From an uncultured Lachnospiraceae bacterium (GTDB taxonomy: Bacteria; Bacillota; Clostridia; Lachnospirales; Lachnospiraceae): a stretch of 64,000 nt of DNA. The translations under genes were made by a program, and so were the position numbers. Positions 42,546 to 51,580 of the stretch are shown piece by piece. The first letter of the stretch is position 1. Every line of letters starts with the position of its first letter. The notes below the pieces were generated by a model. The model had not been told where the DNA came from. It did not search any database and saw only the letters and a list, made by a program, of their open reading frames with translations. The stretch covers positions 1 through 64,000 of the forward strand of contig CANRJG010000005.1 of the NCBI GenBank assembly GCA_947630875.1, written 5' to 3'.

Positions 42546-44465
42546 TCATTCGCCTTCCAGCTGTGAAAGCCAGATCGCGGCCGATGCATCGGAAGGCATC
42601 CGCCAGTCGCCTCTGGGTGAAAGGGTCACGGAACCTACCTTCGGGCCGTCCGGAATACAGGAGCGTTTGAACTGCTGGGCAAAAAACCGGCGGATAAACA
42701 CCTGCAGCCAGTGCAGAATGACGTCCTTCGGATAAACCCCCTGATAAGCGATTTTTGCCAGCCGCAGAATTTTTGCCGGCGTTTCGGAAAACCGCAGCAT
42801 ATGATAGAGGAAGAAATCGTGCAGTTCGTAAGGCCCCACCAGATCCTCCGTTTTCTGGGTCATTTCCCCCTGCTCGGACACCGGCAGCAGTTCCGGCGAT
42901 ACCGGCGTATCCAGAATATCCTCCAGAATTTCGCCGATGGCGCCGCCGTAACGGATCGATTCATAATGTACGATGTAGCGAACCAGCGTTTTCGGCACGG
43001 AAGCATTGACCCCGTACATGGACATATGGTCTCCGTTGTAGGTGGCCCAGCCCAGCGCCAGTTCCGAAAGGTCCCCTGTTCCGATGACCAGTCCGCCATA
43101 CATATTGGCCAGATCCATCAGTACCTGAGTCCGTTCCCGAGCCTGGGCATTTTCGAAGATCACGTCATAGGTCTTCGGATCCTGTCCGATGTCCGCAAAA
43201 TGGGAAAGAACGCTTTTTGTGATATCGATTTCCTTCAGCGTAACCCCCAGTTCCTCGCAAAGCCGCACCGCATTGGACTTGGTGCGCCTGGTGGTGCCGA
43301 AACAGGGCATGGTCACCGCAATCACATCCGTCAGCGGGCGATGGCAAAGCGCCATGGCCCGGACGGCCACCAGCAGCGCCAGCGTGCTGTCCAGTCCGCC
43401 GGATACGCCGATGACTGCAGATTTGGCTTTTGTGTGTTCCAGCCGTTTTTTCAGTCCCTGAGACTGAATCGCCAGAATAGATTCCGCTCTCGTCCGGACA
43501 TCCTCTCTGTCGTCCGGGACAAAGGGATTTTTTTCAATCAACCGGGTAATCGTCGTTTCCCGCAGTTCCTGTGCAAAGCCGATTCTGCAGTATTCCTCCG
43601 GTACGGCTACGGCAAAACTGGTGTTCTTTCGCCGCTCCGCCATCAAATGCTGTATATCGATTTCCGTAACCGTATAGGCATTTTCTTCAAAGGCTTTGTT
43701 TTCCGCCAGCAGTTTCCCGTTTTCACAGATCAGCGCGTGCCGGGAATAGACCATATCCTGCGTGGATTCACTGCTGTCCGAAGAGGCGTAAATATATCCG
43801 CACAGCAGACGCGCGCTGGTGGCGGAAACCAGAAGTTTCCGATACTGTGACTTTCCGATCAGCTCATCGGAGGCGGAAGGATTTGCGATCAGCACCGCCC
43901 CTGCCTGACACAGCGCCGCGGAAGGAGTCTCCGCCGCCCAGAGATCTTCGCAAATCTCAATGCCGAAACAGTAGTCTGTCATTTTTTTATTCTGGAACAG
44001 CAGCCGGGAGGAAACGGGGAAAGTTTCTCCGCCGATTTGTACCGATGCATCCCGGCCCAGGGTATCTCCTGCGGCAAAATGCCGCTTCTCGTAAAATTCT
44101 CCGTAATTGGGAATCCGCATTTTCGGTACCGCGCCCAGAATCTTTCCGTCGTGCAGCACCACCGCGCAGTTGTACAGTTTTCCGCAGACCGCAAGGGGTG
44201 CCCCCAGCACTGTAACCGGATACAATCCTTTTGTGGCTGCGGCAATTTCTTCCAGCGCCTGATTGCTTTCCGAAAGCAGACGTTCCGAAAAGAACAGATC
44301 TCCGCAGGTATAGCCGGTGAGACAAAGCTCCGGCAGCACCAGCAGATTGATTTTCTGCGCATCCGCACCCTCTATCTTTTCAATGATCCTGCGGGCATTG
44401 CTTCTAACATCCGCAACCGAAATTTCCACCGCTGCCGCCGCGGTCTTTATCAATCCATCCTTCAT
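42546..44465 (-). CDS. nadE: Glutamine-dependent NAD+ synthetase
   Basis: 639 residues. An N-terminal nitrilase-fold glutaminase domain (about 1-300) carries Glu in LVLPELCLTGY, Lys in PKMRIPNYGEFYEKR and Cys in GIEICEDLW. The C-terminal synthetase domain has the P-loop GVSGGLDSTLAL, MPCFGTTRRTKSNA and GTGDLSELALGWATYNGDHMSMYG. It amidates nicotinic acid adenine dinucleotide using ammonia from glutamine. GAGG lies eight bases before ATG 44465, and that start overlaps the malQ stop as ATGA, so the pair is coupled. Confidence 0.96.
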   Translation of the reverse strand: MKDGLIKTAAAAVEISVADVRSNARRIIEKIEGADAQKINLLVLPELCLTGYTCGDLFFSERLLSESNQALEEIAAATKGLYPVTVLGAPLAVCGKLYNCAVVLHDGKILGAVPKMRIPNYGEFYEKRHFAAGDTLGRDASVQIGGETFPVSSRLLFQNKKMTDYCFGIEICEDLWAAETPSAALCQAGAVLIANPSASDELIGKSQYRKLLVSATSARLLCGYIYASSDSSESTQDMVYSRHALICENGKLLAENKAFEENAYTVTEIDIQHLMAERRKNTSFAVAVPEEYCRIGFAQELRETTITRLIEKNPFVPDDREDVRTRAESILAIQSQGLKKRLEHTKAKSAVIGVSGGLDSTLALLVAVRAMALCHRPLTDVIAVTMPCFGTTRRTKSNAVRLCEELGVTLKEIDITKSVLSHFADIGQDPKTYDVIFENAQARERTQVLMDLANMYGGLVIGTGDLSELALGWATYNGDHMSMYGVNASVPKTLVRYIVHYESIRYGGAIGEILEDILDTPVSPELLPVSEQGEMTQKTEDLVGPYELHDFFLYHMLRFSETPAKILRLAKIAYQGVYPKDVILHWLQVFIRRFFAQQFKRSCIPDGPKVGSVTLSPRGDWRMPSDASAAIWLSQLEGE

Positions 44466-45988
44466 GATCCGTTCCTCTGTTCTTCTTTTCCTTCTGTATG
44501 TTTTACACATCTGCCGTAAATCATACAGCAGTCACGTATAATTTTTGCCAGCCAGTCGTTGGTGCAGCCCGGCAAAATCCGCCAGTTCCAGTTTCCGCCC
44601 AGCGTGGATGGCGTATTGATGCGGGCTTCTTTGCCCAGGCCCATAAAATCCTGCATCATGAATACCGCCGTATCCGCCACAGACATCATGGCAAGACGAA
44701 TCATTGCCCAGTTGAAGCCGCCGCTGCCCTCAAAATGCATATACCGCTTTGCATTCTCCACTTCATGGGGTCCAGCGGTATCCATCCAGCCCATAATCGT
44801 ATCATTGTCATGGGTGCCGGTATAGACAACGCAGTTTCTTTCATAATTGTGGGGCAGATAATCGCTTTCCGGATCCCCCGAAAATGCGAACTGCAATACC
44901 TTCATGCCGGGGAAACCGCTGTCCTTCAGCAGTTTCTTCACTTCCGGCGTCAAAAAGCCCAGATCTTCGGCGATGATGGGCAGTGCATTTCCGTAATCTT
45001 CCTGCAGCGCGCGGATCAGTTCCATGCCGGGGCCTTTGCGCCAGCTGCCCCGTCTGGCTGTCTTTTCTCCATAGGGAATACAATAGAAGGATTCGAATCC
45101 CCGGAAATGATCGATGCGAATCACATCATACATGGCAAACGCCCGTTTCACCCGATTGCGCCACCAGGAATAGGGCTGTGCTTCCTTTCGCATCCGTTCC
45201 CAGTCATACACCGGGCTGCCCCAGAGCTGTCCGTCTGCCGAAAACGCGTCCGGCGGACAGCCTGCAACCACTTTTGGCAGCAAATCCCCGTCCAGATCAA
45301 ACTGCTTAGGGTTCGCCCACACATCCACACTGTCGTCCGCCACATAGATGGGCATATCGCCGATCATTTTGATTCCGTTTTGATTGGCGTATACTTTAAG
45401 CTTTGTCCATTGTTTGAAAAAGACATACTGCAGAAACGCATAAAACAGAATGTCCTCCTGATAATCTTCCCGGGCCTGCCGCAGGGTTTCCGGATCCCTG
45501 AACCGCAGCTTTTCATCCCATTCCCGCCAGCTGACGCCGCCGCCCGCATCTTTTAACGCCATAAACAGGGCGTATTCCGGCAGCCAGTCTTCATGTTTCG
45601 CACAGAACCGGTGAAAAGCCTCCGGTATGGCCTGCCGGAAACGGGCAAAGGCGATCCGCAGTACCCGGTAACGGTTTTCATACAGCTTTCCGTAATCCAC
45701 GCTGGTACGGTCTGTACCGAAATCCACATGCTCGTATTCCGATTTCTGCAGCAGTCCCTCCTCCTGCAGCATATCCAGATCGATAAAATAGGGATTTCCT
45801 GCCGCAGAGGAAAAAGACTGGTAGGGGGAATCTCCGTAGTTGGTTGGGTTTAATGGAAGTATCTGCCAGTACCGCTGCCCTGCCTTTTTTAAAAAATCTG
45901 CAAACGCATAGGCTTCTCTGCCAAAGGTACCGATGCCGTATGGAGACGGCAGCGAAAATACCGGCATCAGGATTCCGCTTGTTCTCAT
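44462..45988 (-). CDS. malQ: 4-alpha-glucanotransferase
   Basis: 508 residues, GH77 family. It transfers maltooligosaccharide units between glucans, in maltose or glycogen use. Landmarks are RTSGILMPVFSLPSPYGIG, YWQILPLNPTNYGDSPYQ, the nucleophile region DVIRIDHFRGFESF and the acid region PIIAEDLGFLTPEV, and VYTGTHDNDTIMGW. ATG 45988 follows AAGGAG; the upstream in-frame ATG encodes no family sequence. It is divergent from spoIIGA. Confidence 0.96.
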   Translation of the reverse strand: MRTSGILMPVFSLPSPYGIGTFGREAYAFADFLKKAGQRYWQILPLNPTNYGDSPYQSFSSAAGNPYFIDLDMLQEEGLLQKSEYEHVDFGTDRTSVDYGKLYENRYRVLRIAFARFRQAIPEAFHRFCAKHEDWLPEYALFMALKDAGGGVSWREWDEKLRFRDPETLRQAREDYQEDILFYAFLQYVFFKQWTKLKVYANQNGIKMIGDMPIYVADDSVDVWANPKQFDLDGDLLPKVVAGCPPDAFSADGQLWGSPVYDWERMRKEAQPYSWWRNRVKRAFAMYDVIRIDHFRGFESFYCIPYGEKTARRGSWRKGPGMELIRALQEDYGNALPIIAEDLGFLTPEVKKLLKDSGFPGMKVLQFAFSGDPESDYLPHNYERNCVVYTGTHDNDTIMGWMDTAGPHEVENAKRYMHFEGSGGFNWAMIRLAMMSVADTAVFMMQDFMGLGKEARINTPSTLGGNWNWRILPGCTNDWLAKIIRDCCMIYGRCVKHTEGKEEQRNGS

Positions 45989-46050
45989 CTGATTTCTCCT
46001 TGTCGTTTCATTTCCTGCAGACATATGTAATTCTTTCTGCATCTATAACT

Positions 46051-46079
46051 GTTTTATCACAATCCCGGTGCGCAAACAA
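46051..46079 (-). promoter_or_regulatory. Possible malQ-nadE promoter
   Basis: TTGTTT (46074-46079), 17 bases, TAAAAC (46051-46056) preceded by an extended -10 TG. Moderate match only. Confidence 0.4.
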
Positions 46080-46198
46080 TCCATTTTTGTGCAAATGCGC
46101 TGCAAGGACGCAGGCGCTGCCGGATGAAACCGATTTTTGTCTGCTTTGCAAACATTTTGTCAATAAAAATCTATGAATTTTCCGTTTTTGCTTCCCGC

Positions 46199-46233
46199 TT
46201 TTGACATTTTTCTGAATTTTCAAAAACTATAAT
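46199..46233 (+). promoter_or_regulatory. spoIIGA-sigE promoter with long spacer, Spo0A type
   Basis: Consensus TTGACA (46201-46206) and TATAAT (46228-46233) are separated by 21 bases, too far for ordinary sigma-A use. The Bacillus subtilis spoIIG promoter has the same peculiarity (22 bases) and needs Spo0A. TGTCAAAA, a one-mismatch Spo0A box, overlaps the -35 on the minus strand, and a second TGTCAAT lies about 40 bases upstream. Confidence 0.7.
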
Positions 46234-46257
46234 GCTTTTACAGAAGGGACATGGAAC

Positions 46258-47043
46258 ATGTATGCGGACATTTTATTTCTGACCGAATGGATCCGGGATT
46301 ATATGATCCTGTATGCCGTAAGCAAACTGGTACACAGACCTGTGTCCGCCCGCAGACTCTTTTACGGTGCAGCTGCCGGTGCTGTGTTTTCCACCGCCGC
46401 CGCGTTCCTTCTGCCGGCAGACGCTTTGTTTGTGAATCTGCTGTTCGGCCTTTTTTTATGCGCTGTCATGCTTTTTACGGCTTTCCGGCCGAAGACCGGA
46501 ACCGTTTTTTTTCATCTGCTGCTCTGCACCTACACCGTAGCATTTATCCTCGGCGGCATCATTTCCGCCGTCAGCAGCAGGCTTCCCGCAGTGCCGCCCG
46601 CGCTGCTGTTTTTTATCGCATGGCTGCTGCTTGCCGCCGGTTTTGCCATCTTACGGCGGCTGAAAAAACGCATCCGCAAATATGCCGATGTCCGCATCCG
46701 GATTTCCGAACAGACCAAAACGCTGCGTGCCCTGGTGGACACCGGAAATCTGCTGAAAGATCCTCCAAGCGGTCTGCCTGTTTCCATCATCCATGCGCAG
46801 GCGCTTCCGGCGCCGGCATCCGCCTACGATTGTCATGATGTTGCGTTTCACAGTCTGGGCTGTGAAAACGGAACGCTGAAAGTAATGTACGTCCCGTTTC
46901 TGTACATAGAATACAGAGGCAGCGAAACGCTGCTGCAGGATGCGCCGGTGGGTATCAGCCCCTATCCGCTTTCTCCTGCAGACGCATATCAGATGATCGT
47001 CAGTCCGGAAATATTTATAAAACAAACGGAGAGAAAACCATGA
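46258..47043 (+). CDS. spoIIGA: Sigma-E processing peptidase SpoIIGA
   Basis: 261 residues. Five hydrophobic segments (about 1-20, 35-55, 58-78, 83-105, 112-132) anchor a cytosolic aspartic-protease domain with [21 protein letters not shown], where DTGN holds the catalytic Asp. It cleaves the pro-sequence from sigma-E in the mother cell after a signal from SpoIIR in the forespore. Its stop overlaps the sigE start as ATGA. GAAGGGA lies before the ATG, and the spoIIG-type promoter about 25 bases further up. Confidence 0.93.
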   Translation: MYADILFLTEWIRDYMILYAVSKLVHRPVSARRLFYGAAAGAVFSTAAAFLLPADALFVNLLFGLFLCAVMLFTAFRPKTGTVFFHLLLCTYTVAFILGGIISAVSSRLPAVPPALLFFIAWLLLAAGFAILRRLKKRIRKYADVRIRISEQTKTLRALVDTGNLLKDPPSGLPVSIIHAQALPAPASAYDCHDVAFHSLGCENGTLKVMYVPFLYIEYRGSETLLQDAPVGISPYPLSPADAYQMIVSPEIFIKQTERKP

Positions 47044-47783
47044 ATGCTGTCAGTCTGAAAAATGTCCTCGGATTTCCCGTCATCAATGCGCTGCAGACCT
47101 TTTTTCTGCTGCCCCGGGAGGATGAAATCCATTACATCGGCGGTTCCGACGTGCTGCCCGCACCGCTGGAACCGGACACGGAAGCCCGGATGATCGAACG
47201 TCTGGAAGCGGAAGGCAGTGAAAATGCCAAAAGCACGCTGATCGAACACAATCTCCGCCTCGTCGTTTATATTGCCAGAAAATTCGACAATACCGGCGTG
47301 GGCGTGGAAGATCTCATTTCCATCGGCACCATCGGGCTTATCAAATCCATCAATACCTTTAATCCCACAAAAAACATCAAGCTGGCCACCTATGCCTCCC
47401 GGTGTATCGAAAATGAAATTCTGATGTACCTGCGGCACAGCCAGAAGACCCGGCTGGAGGTTTCCATTGACGAGCCCTTAAACATTGACTGGGACGGCAA
47501 CGAACTGCTGCTGTCTGATATTCTGGGAACGGATGAAGACGTCATTTCCCGCAATATCGAAGAAGAAACCGAATACTCCATGCTGCGGGACGCCATTAAC
47601 TGCCTTTCCGAACGGGAACGCACCATCATTTCTCTGCGCTTCGGCATCGGCCGGACAGACGGCAGGGATCTGACCCAGAAGGAAGTGGCGGACCTGCTGG
47701 GCATTTCCCAGTCCTATATTTCCAGACTGGAAAAGAAAATCATGAAACGTCTGAAAAAAGAAATTCTGCGTCAGGAAAACTGA
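47040..47783 (+). CDS. sigE: Mother-cell sigma factor SigE (pro-form)
   Basis: 247 residues. The first part (about 1-30, ending in [13 protein letters not shown]) is the removable pro-sequence that SpoIIGA cuts. Sigma regions follow: [55 protein letters not shown], region 3, and the region 4 helix-turn-helix [20 protein letters not shown]. It controls early mother-cell transcription. It is coupled to spoIIGA and followed by a terminator shared with livF. Confidence 0.97.
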   Translation: MNAVSLKNVLGFPVINALQTFFLLPREDEIHYIGGSDVLPAPLEPDTEARMIERLEAEGSENAKSTLIEHNLRLVVYIARKFDNTGVGVEDLISIGTIGLIKSINTFNPTKNIKLATYASRCIENEILMYLRHSQKTRLEVSIDEPLNIDWDGNELLLSDILGTDEDVISRNIEEETEYSMLRDAINCLSERERTIISLRFGIGRTDGRDLTQKEVADLLGISQSYISRLEKKIMKRLKKEILRQEN

Positions 47784-47792
47784 CCCGTTAAA

Positions 47793-47830
47793 AAACCCGT
47801 AAAACTGTTCTGACACAGCCTTACGGGTTT
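47793..47830. terminator. Bidirectional terminator between sigE and livF
   Basis: AAACCCGTAA (47793-47802) and TTACGGGTTT (47821-47830), 10-bp stem with an 18-base loop. T-rich on both strands: TTTCC on plus, TTTTTTAACG on minus. Confidence 0.85.
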
Positions 47831-47848
47831 CCTTCGTGTCTGCCGGCA

Positions 47849-48559
47849 TCAACCGCCGAGATAAGCTTTCTTTACTTCTTCACTTTCCATCAGTTCTTTT
47901 CCGGTGCCGGAAAGTACGATCCGTCCGTTTTCCAGCACATAGGCACGGTCGGAAATCGCAAGGGATTTTCCCGCGTTCTGCTCTACCAGAAGAATCGTGG
48001 TTCCGTCCTTTCGAAACTCCTGAATGATTTCAAACACTTCATCCACCAGCAGCGGTGAAAGTCCCATAGAAGGTTCATCCAGCATCAGCAGATCCGGATG
48101 CGACATCATTGCCCTGCCCATGGCCAGCATCTGCTGCTCGCCGCCGGACAGCGTGCCGGCGATCTGTGTCAGCCGTTCGCCCAGCCGGGGGAACCACTGG
48201 CAGATACGCTCCACATCTTTTTTGATCTGTTTTTTGTCTTTGCTGCTGTAAGCCCCCATCAGCAGATTGTCGTGAACGGAAAGTTCCTGAAATACCCGCC
48301 GGCCCTCCGGCACCTGGGTCATGCCAAGGCCAACCACCTTGTGGCAGGGAAGCCTGGTAATGTCCGTTCCGTTATAAATTACCGTGCCCGCCCGTGCGGG
48401 AATCAGGCCGATGACACTCTGCATAATGGTGGTTTTGCCCGCACCGTTGGCACCGATCAGCGTAACGATCTCCCCTTTGCTGACCTCAAAGCTGATACCC
48501 TTCAGCGCGCGGATCACGCCGTAATAGACTTCCAGATCCTTTACTTCCAATAATGCCAT
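47849..48559 (-). CDS. livF: Branched-chain amino acid ABC transporter ATPase LivF
   Basis: 236 residues. Walker A GANGAGKTT, signature LSGGEQQMLAMGRAMM, Walker B LLMLDEPSMGLSP and switch His replaced in the usual LivF way (ILLVEQNAGKSL). MALLEVKDLEVYYGVIRALKG is the standard opening, so ATG 48559 is the start. With LivG it powers import of leucine, isoleucine and valine or similar ligands. It is the last gene of the five-gene operon. Confidence 0.95.
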   Translation of the reverse strand: MALLEVKDLEVYYGVIRALKGISFEVSKGEIVTLIGANGAGKTTIMQSVIGLIPARAGTVIYNGTDITRLPCHKVVGLGMTQVPEGRRVFQELSVHDNLLMGAYSSKDKKQIKKDVERICQWFPRLGERLTQIAGTLSGGEQQMLAMGRAMMSHPDLLMLDEPSMGLSPLLVDEVFEIIQEFRKDGTTILLVEQNAGKSLAISDRAYVLENGRIVLSGTGKELMESEEVKKAYLGG

Positions 48560-48563
48560 TTTC

Positions 48564-49334
48564 CTATCCTCCGATATACGCTCTGATGACTTCCGGATCA
48601 TTCAGCGCCGTTTTCGTGTCACCCTGCGCCAGTACGGTTCCGAAATTCAGAACCGTAATTTCATCGCAAATGCCGGAGACGAATTTCATGTCATGCTCAA
48701 TCAGCAGAATCGTTACTTCGTATTTGTCACGGATAAATTTAATGATATCCATCAGTTCTTTCGTTTCATTCGGATTCATGCCCGCCGCGGGTTCGTCCAG
48801 CAAAAGCAGCTTGGGATTGGTGGCCAGCGCCCGGGCAATTTCCAGCTTTCTCTGTTTGCCGTAGGGCAGGTTGCAGGAAAGATTGTTCCTCTCCTCTTCC
48901 AGATCAAAAATGCGCAGGATTTCCTTTGCCTTTTCACGCATCCGGATTTCGGAATCATAATGTCCCGGCATACGGAACATACTTGTAAACGGACTGCAGC
49001 GGAATTCCTTCTGATTGTGCAGTCCCACCAGCACGTTTCGAATGACGCTCATGTTGCTGAACAGCCGGATATTCTGGAAGGTCCGGGCGATGCCCATATG
49101 GTTAATGGTCTCCTGGCTCTTGCCGTTTAACTCGGTGCCGTCCAGATAAAATTTTCCGGTGGTGGGCTGATATACGCCCGTCAGGATGTTAAACACCGTG
49201 GTTTTACCGGCGCCGTTGGGCCCCACCAGTCCATAAAACTGTTTCTTTTTCACTTCCAGATTGACGTTGTCCACCGCTTTCAGACCGCCGAAGGAGATTC
49301 CTAAGTTTTCTGTTTTCAGCATAATATCAGACAT
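48564..49334 (-). CDS. livG: Branched-chain amino acid ABC transporter ATPase LivG
   Basis: 257 residues from ATG 49334 (MSDIMLKTENLGISFGG); the longer in-frame extension lies in livM. Walker A GPNGAGKTT, signature LPYGKQRKLEIARAL in the LivG form, Walker B LLLLDEPAAGMNP and ILLIEHDMKFV are present. It pairs with LivF on the membrane subunits LivH and LivM. It begins two bases before the livM stop region ends, so translation is coupled. Confidence 0.95.
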   Translation of the reverse strand: MSDIMLKTENLGISFGGLKAVDNVNLEVKKKQFYGLVGPNGAGKTTVFNILTGVYQPTTGKFYLDGTELNGKSQETINHMGIARTFQNIRLFSNMSVIRNVLVGLHNQKEFRCSPFTSMFRMPGHYDSEIRMREKAKEILRIFDLEEERNNLSCNLPYGKQRKLEIARALATNPKLLLLDEPAAGMNPNETKELMDIIKFIRDKYEVTILLIEHDMKFVSGICDEITVLNFGTVLAQGDTKTALNDPEVIRAYIGG

Positions 49335-49335
49335 C

Positions 49336-50514
49336 TCATTTGCCTCCCTTCTTCGGTTTGGCTGCGGCGCCGTCCTTTTGGGGTTTATCCGGAGTATTGG
49401 CCTTGTTCGGCGGCACCTCCACAGACAGCAGATCGTCGATCTTGATTTTCGTCTCGATCCGGTTCCATTCGGCAGCATCGTCTTTGATGACTTCCGGTTT
49501 GCGCCGCGACCTGAAAATCAGATCCCAGAGATTCCGAAGATTGAATCTTTCTTTAAACGGCTTCAGTGCCGGCGCGTTGTTGAACATAACCACCGCAATC
49601 AGAATCAGCGCGTAAATCGGCTGCTTGATGCCCGCCAGGTCGCCGGTCAGCATATTCTGCAGCCAGACATTGATATACGTAATCAATGACGCCGCGATGA
49701 TGGAGCCGTTCATGCTGCCCATACCGCCCAGAACAACCATGACCAGGTAGTCGATGGAATAGTTATAGGTAAAATAATCCTGCCGGATAATGGAAACGGA
49801 ATGTCCGTAGATCACCCCGGCTACGCCTGCGAAAAACGCGGCGATGGTAAATACAAACAGTTTATAATAGGTGACGTTGATGCCCATGGCCTTTGCCGCG
49901 ATTTCATTATCACGGATTGCCGTAATGGCGCGGCCGTGCTTGCTGCGGATCAGGTTCTGACAGACCATCAGGACAAACAGTACGACGATGAAAGCGACGA
50001 TAAACAGCGAATGCGCATCATAGGGTTTCGTACCGAGTCCCATGGCGCCGCCGAAAGCATCCCATCCGTTGAAAATGTTCCGCACGATTTCACCAAAGGC
50101 AAGCGTTACAATGGCCAGATAATCCCCCCGGAGCCGCAGCGCCGGAAGTCCCACAATAAAGCCGAAAACGGCAGCTGTCGCGCCGCCGATGAGCATGGCA
50201 ATGATCAGCACCAGCAAATCGCTGGCAATGCTCTTGTGCAGCAGATTTGCGCAGAAACAACCCACATAGGCGCCGACGCACATAAAACCAGCGTGGCCTA
50301 AGGACAGTTCTCCCAGAAATCCGACTACCAGATTCAGCGAAACCGCCAGGATAATACAATAGGCGATCCTGGAAAGAATGCCGACGGTGGAACGTCCCAG
50401 CATTCCCCCTGCGTCCAGACCGATCATAGCAATCAGAAACGCCGCGATCACAAAATAATTCAGACTTTTTTTCAGTTTAAAGGATTGTTTGATATTTTTC
50501 AGATACTGTTTCAT
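49336..50514 (-). CDS. livM: Branched-chain amino acid ABC transporter permease LivM
   Basis: 392 residues with about ten hydrophobic segments, family BPD_transp_2. GELSLGHAGFMCVGAY, LRGDYLAIVTLAFGEI and GHSVSIIRQDYFTYNYSIDYLVMVVLGGMGS are characteristic. The C terminus is extended by about 70 charged, Pro/Lys-rich residues (after ALKPFKERF) that are not part of the membrane core. The start overlaps the livH stop by one base. Confidence 0.95.
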   Translation of the reverse strand: MKQYLKNIKQSFKLKKSLNYFVIAAFLIAMIGLDAGGMLGRSTVGILSRIAYCIILAVSLNLVVGFLGELSLGHAGFMCVGAYVGCFCANLLHKSIASDLLVLIIAMLIGGATAAVFGFIVGLPALRLRGDYLAIVTLAFGEIVRNIFNGWDAFGGAMGLGTKPYDAHSLFIVAFIVVLFVLMVCQNLIRSKHGRAITAIRDNEIAAKAMGINVTYYKLFVFTIAAFFAGVAGVIYGHSVSIIRQDYFTYNYSIDYLVMVVLGGMGSMNGSIIAASLITYINVWLQNMLTGDLAGIKQPIYALILIAVVMFNNAPALKPFKERFNLRNLWDLIFRSRRKPEVIKDDAAEWNRIETKIKIDDLLSVEVPPNKANTPDKPQKDGAAAKPKKGGK

Positions 50515-51398
50515 CAGACCTTCACCCTCCTCTTCTTGCCGAGGATGCCGATGGGCCGGATCAGCAGCATCAGAATCAGGATTCCGAACTCAATTGCCAG
50601 GGTATACTGGCTCAGACCCGGAACCGTTTTACAGACGTTTTCAATCAGTCCCAGCAGCAGGCCGCCGATCACCGCACCGGGAATGGAGCCGATGCCGCCG
50701 ATAACCGCCGCGGCAAATGCCTTGATACCGGGCATGGATCCCAGCTTCGGATCCACAGACGGAATTGAAAACAGATAAAACAGACTGGCAAAGGCCGCCA
50801 GCGCGGAACCGATAGCAAAGGTCAGCATGATAATCCGGTTGACATTGACGCCCATCAGCTGCGCTGCGCCGTTGTCCTCAGACACGGCCAGCATTGCGCG
50901 GCCCGTGCGCGTATATTTGACAAACAGCGTAAGGGCAAGCATCAGAATCAGTCCCAGGATCAGGGTAATAATCGTACCCACACTGATGGATGTACCAAAC
51001 AGACGTATCGTTCCCAGATTCGGCAGCGTGATGGGCAGCGCTTTTGCGCCGAAGGCCATCTGGGCGATTCCCTGCAGGAAATAGCTGACGCCAATGGCCG
51101 TAATCAGTACCGCCAGCGGAGAAGCCCCCCGCAGCGGCCGATAAGCCAGACCTTCCGTAATGACACCCATCAGCGTACATATCAGAATAGCAAACACAAT
51201 GGATCCCAGAATGGAAACCACCGGGTTGTCACTGATTCCCACTGCAAAATAAATGGCATAAGCACCCACCATGATGATATCACCGTGGGCAAAATTCAGC
51301 ATACGCGCAATGCCGTACACCATCGTATAGCCCAGGGCAATCAGTGCATAGATCGCACCCAGACTCAGACCGTTAATCAAGCCGCTTACTATGTTCAT
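50514..51398 (-). CDS. livH: Branched-chain amino acid ABC transporter permease LivH
   Basis: 294 residues with eight hydrophobic segments. SGLINGLSLGAIYALIALGYTMVYGI and MLNFAHGDIIMVGAY open the protein as in LivH; GGIGSIPGAVIGGLLLGLIEN is the conserved second-half motif. ATG 51398 follows GGGAGAAGCAC. It is separated from livK by 182 bases holding two strong hairpins. Confidence 0.95.
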   Translation of the reverse strand: MNIVSGLINGLSLGAIYALIALGYTMVYGIARMLNFAHGDIIMVGAYAIYFAVGISDNPVVSILGSIVFAILICTLMGVITEGLAYRPLRGASPLAVLITAIGVSYFLQGIAQMAFGAKALPITLPNLGTIRLFGTSISVGTIITLILGLILMLALTLFVKYTRTGRAMLAVSEDNGAAQLMGVNVNRIIMLTFAIGSALAAFASLFYLFSIPSVDPKLGSMPGIKAFAAAVIGGIGSIPGAVIGGLLLGLIENVCKTVPGLSQYTLAIEFGILILMLLIRPIGILGKKRRVKV

Positions 51399-51454
51399 GT
51401 GCTTCTCCCTTCGTTTCTCGCGCGCTGCAGCGCTTTTTGCGGGCAGATTCGCAT

Positions 51455-51551
51455 CGATATGCAAAGAGCAGAACCCTGAAAACCCTTCATGCGCCTTGCA
51501 TATCGGCACGAATTACGCATACGGCCGAAAGGAATTTTCCGGCCGTATGCG
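51455..51551 (-). terminator. Two hairpins in the livK-livH gap
   Basis: The inner pair CGCATACGGCCG (51516-51527) and CGGCCGTATGCG (51540-51551) is a perfect 12-bp stem just after livK. A second stem, CGATATGCAA (51455-51464) with TTGCATATCG (51496-51505), is extended by ATTCG/CGAAT across a three-base internal loop. Neither has a T run on the minus strand. They probably protect the livK message or limit read-through so that the binding protein outnumbers the permease. Confidence 0.75.
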
Positions 51552-51580
51552 GTAAAAGTATATGAAATTTCGATTCGTTT

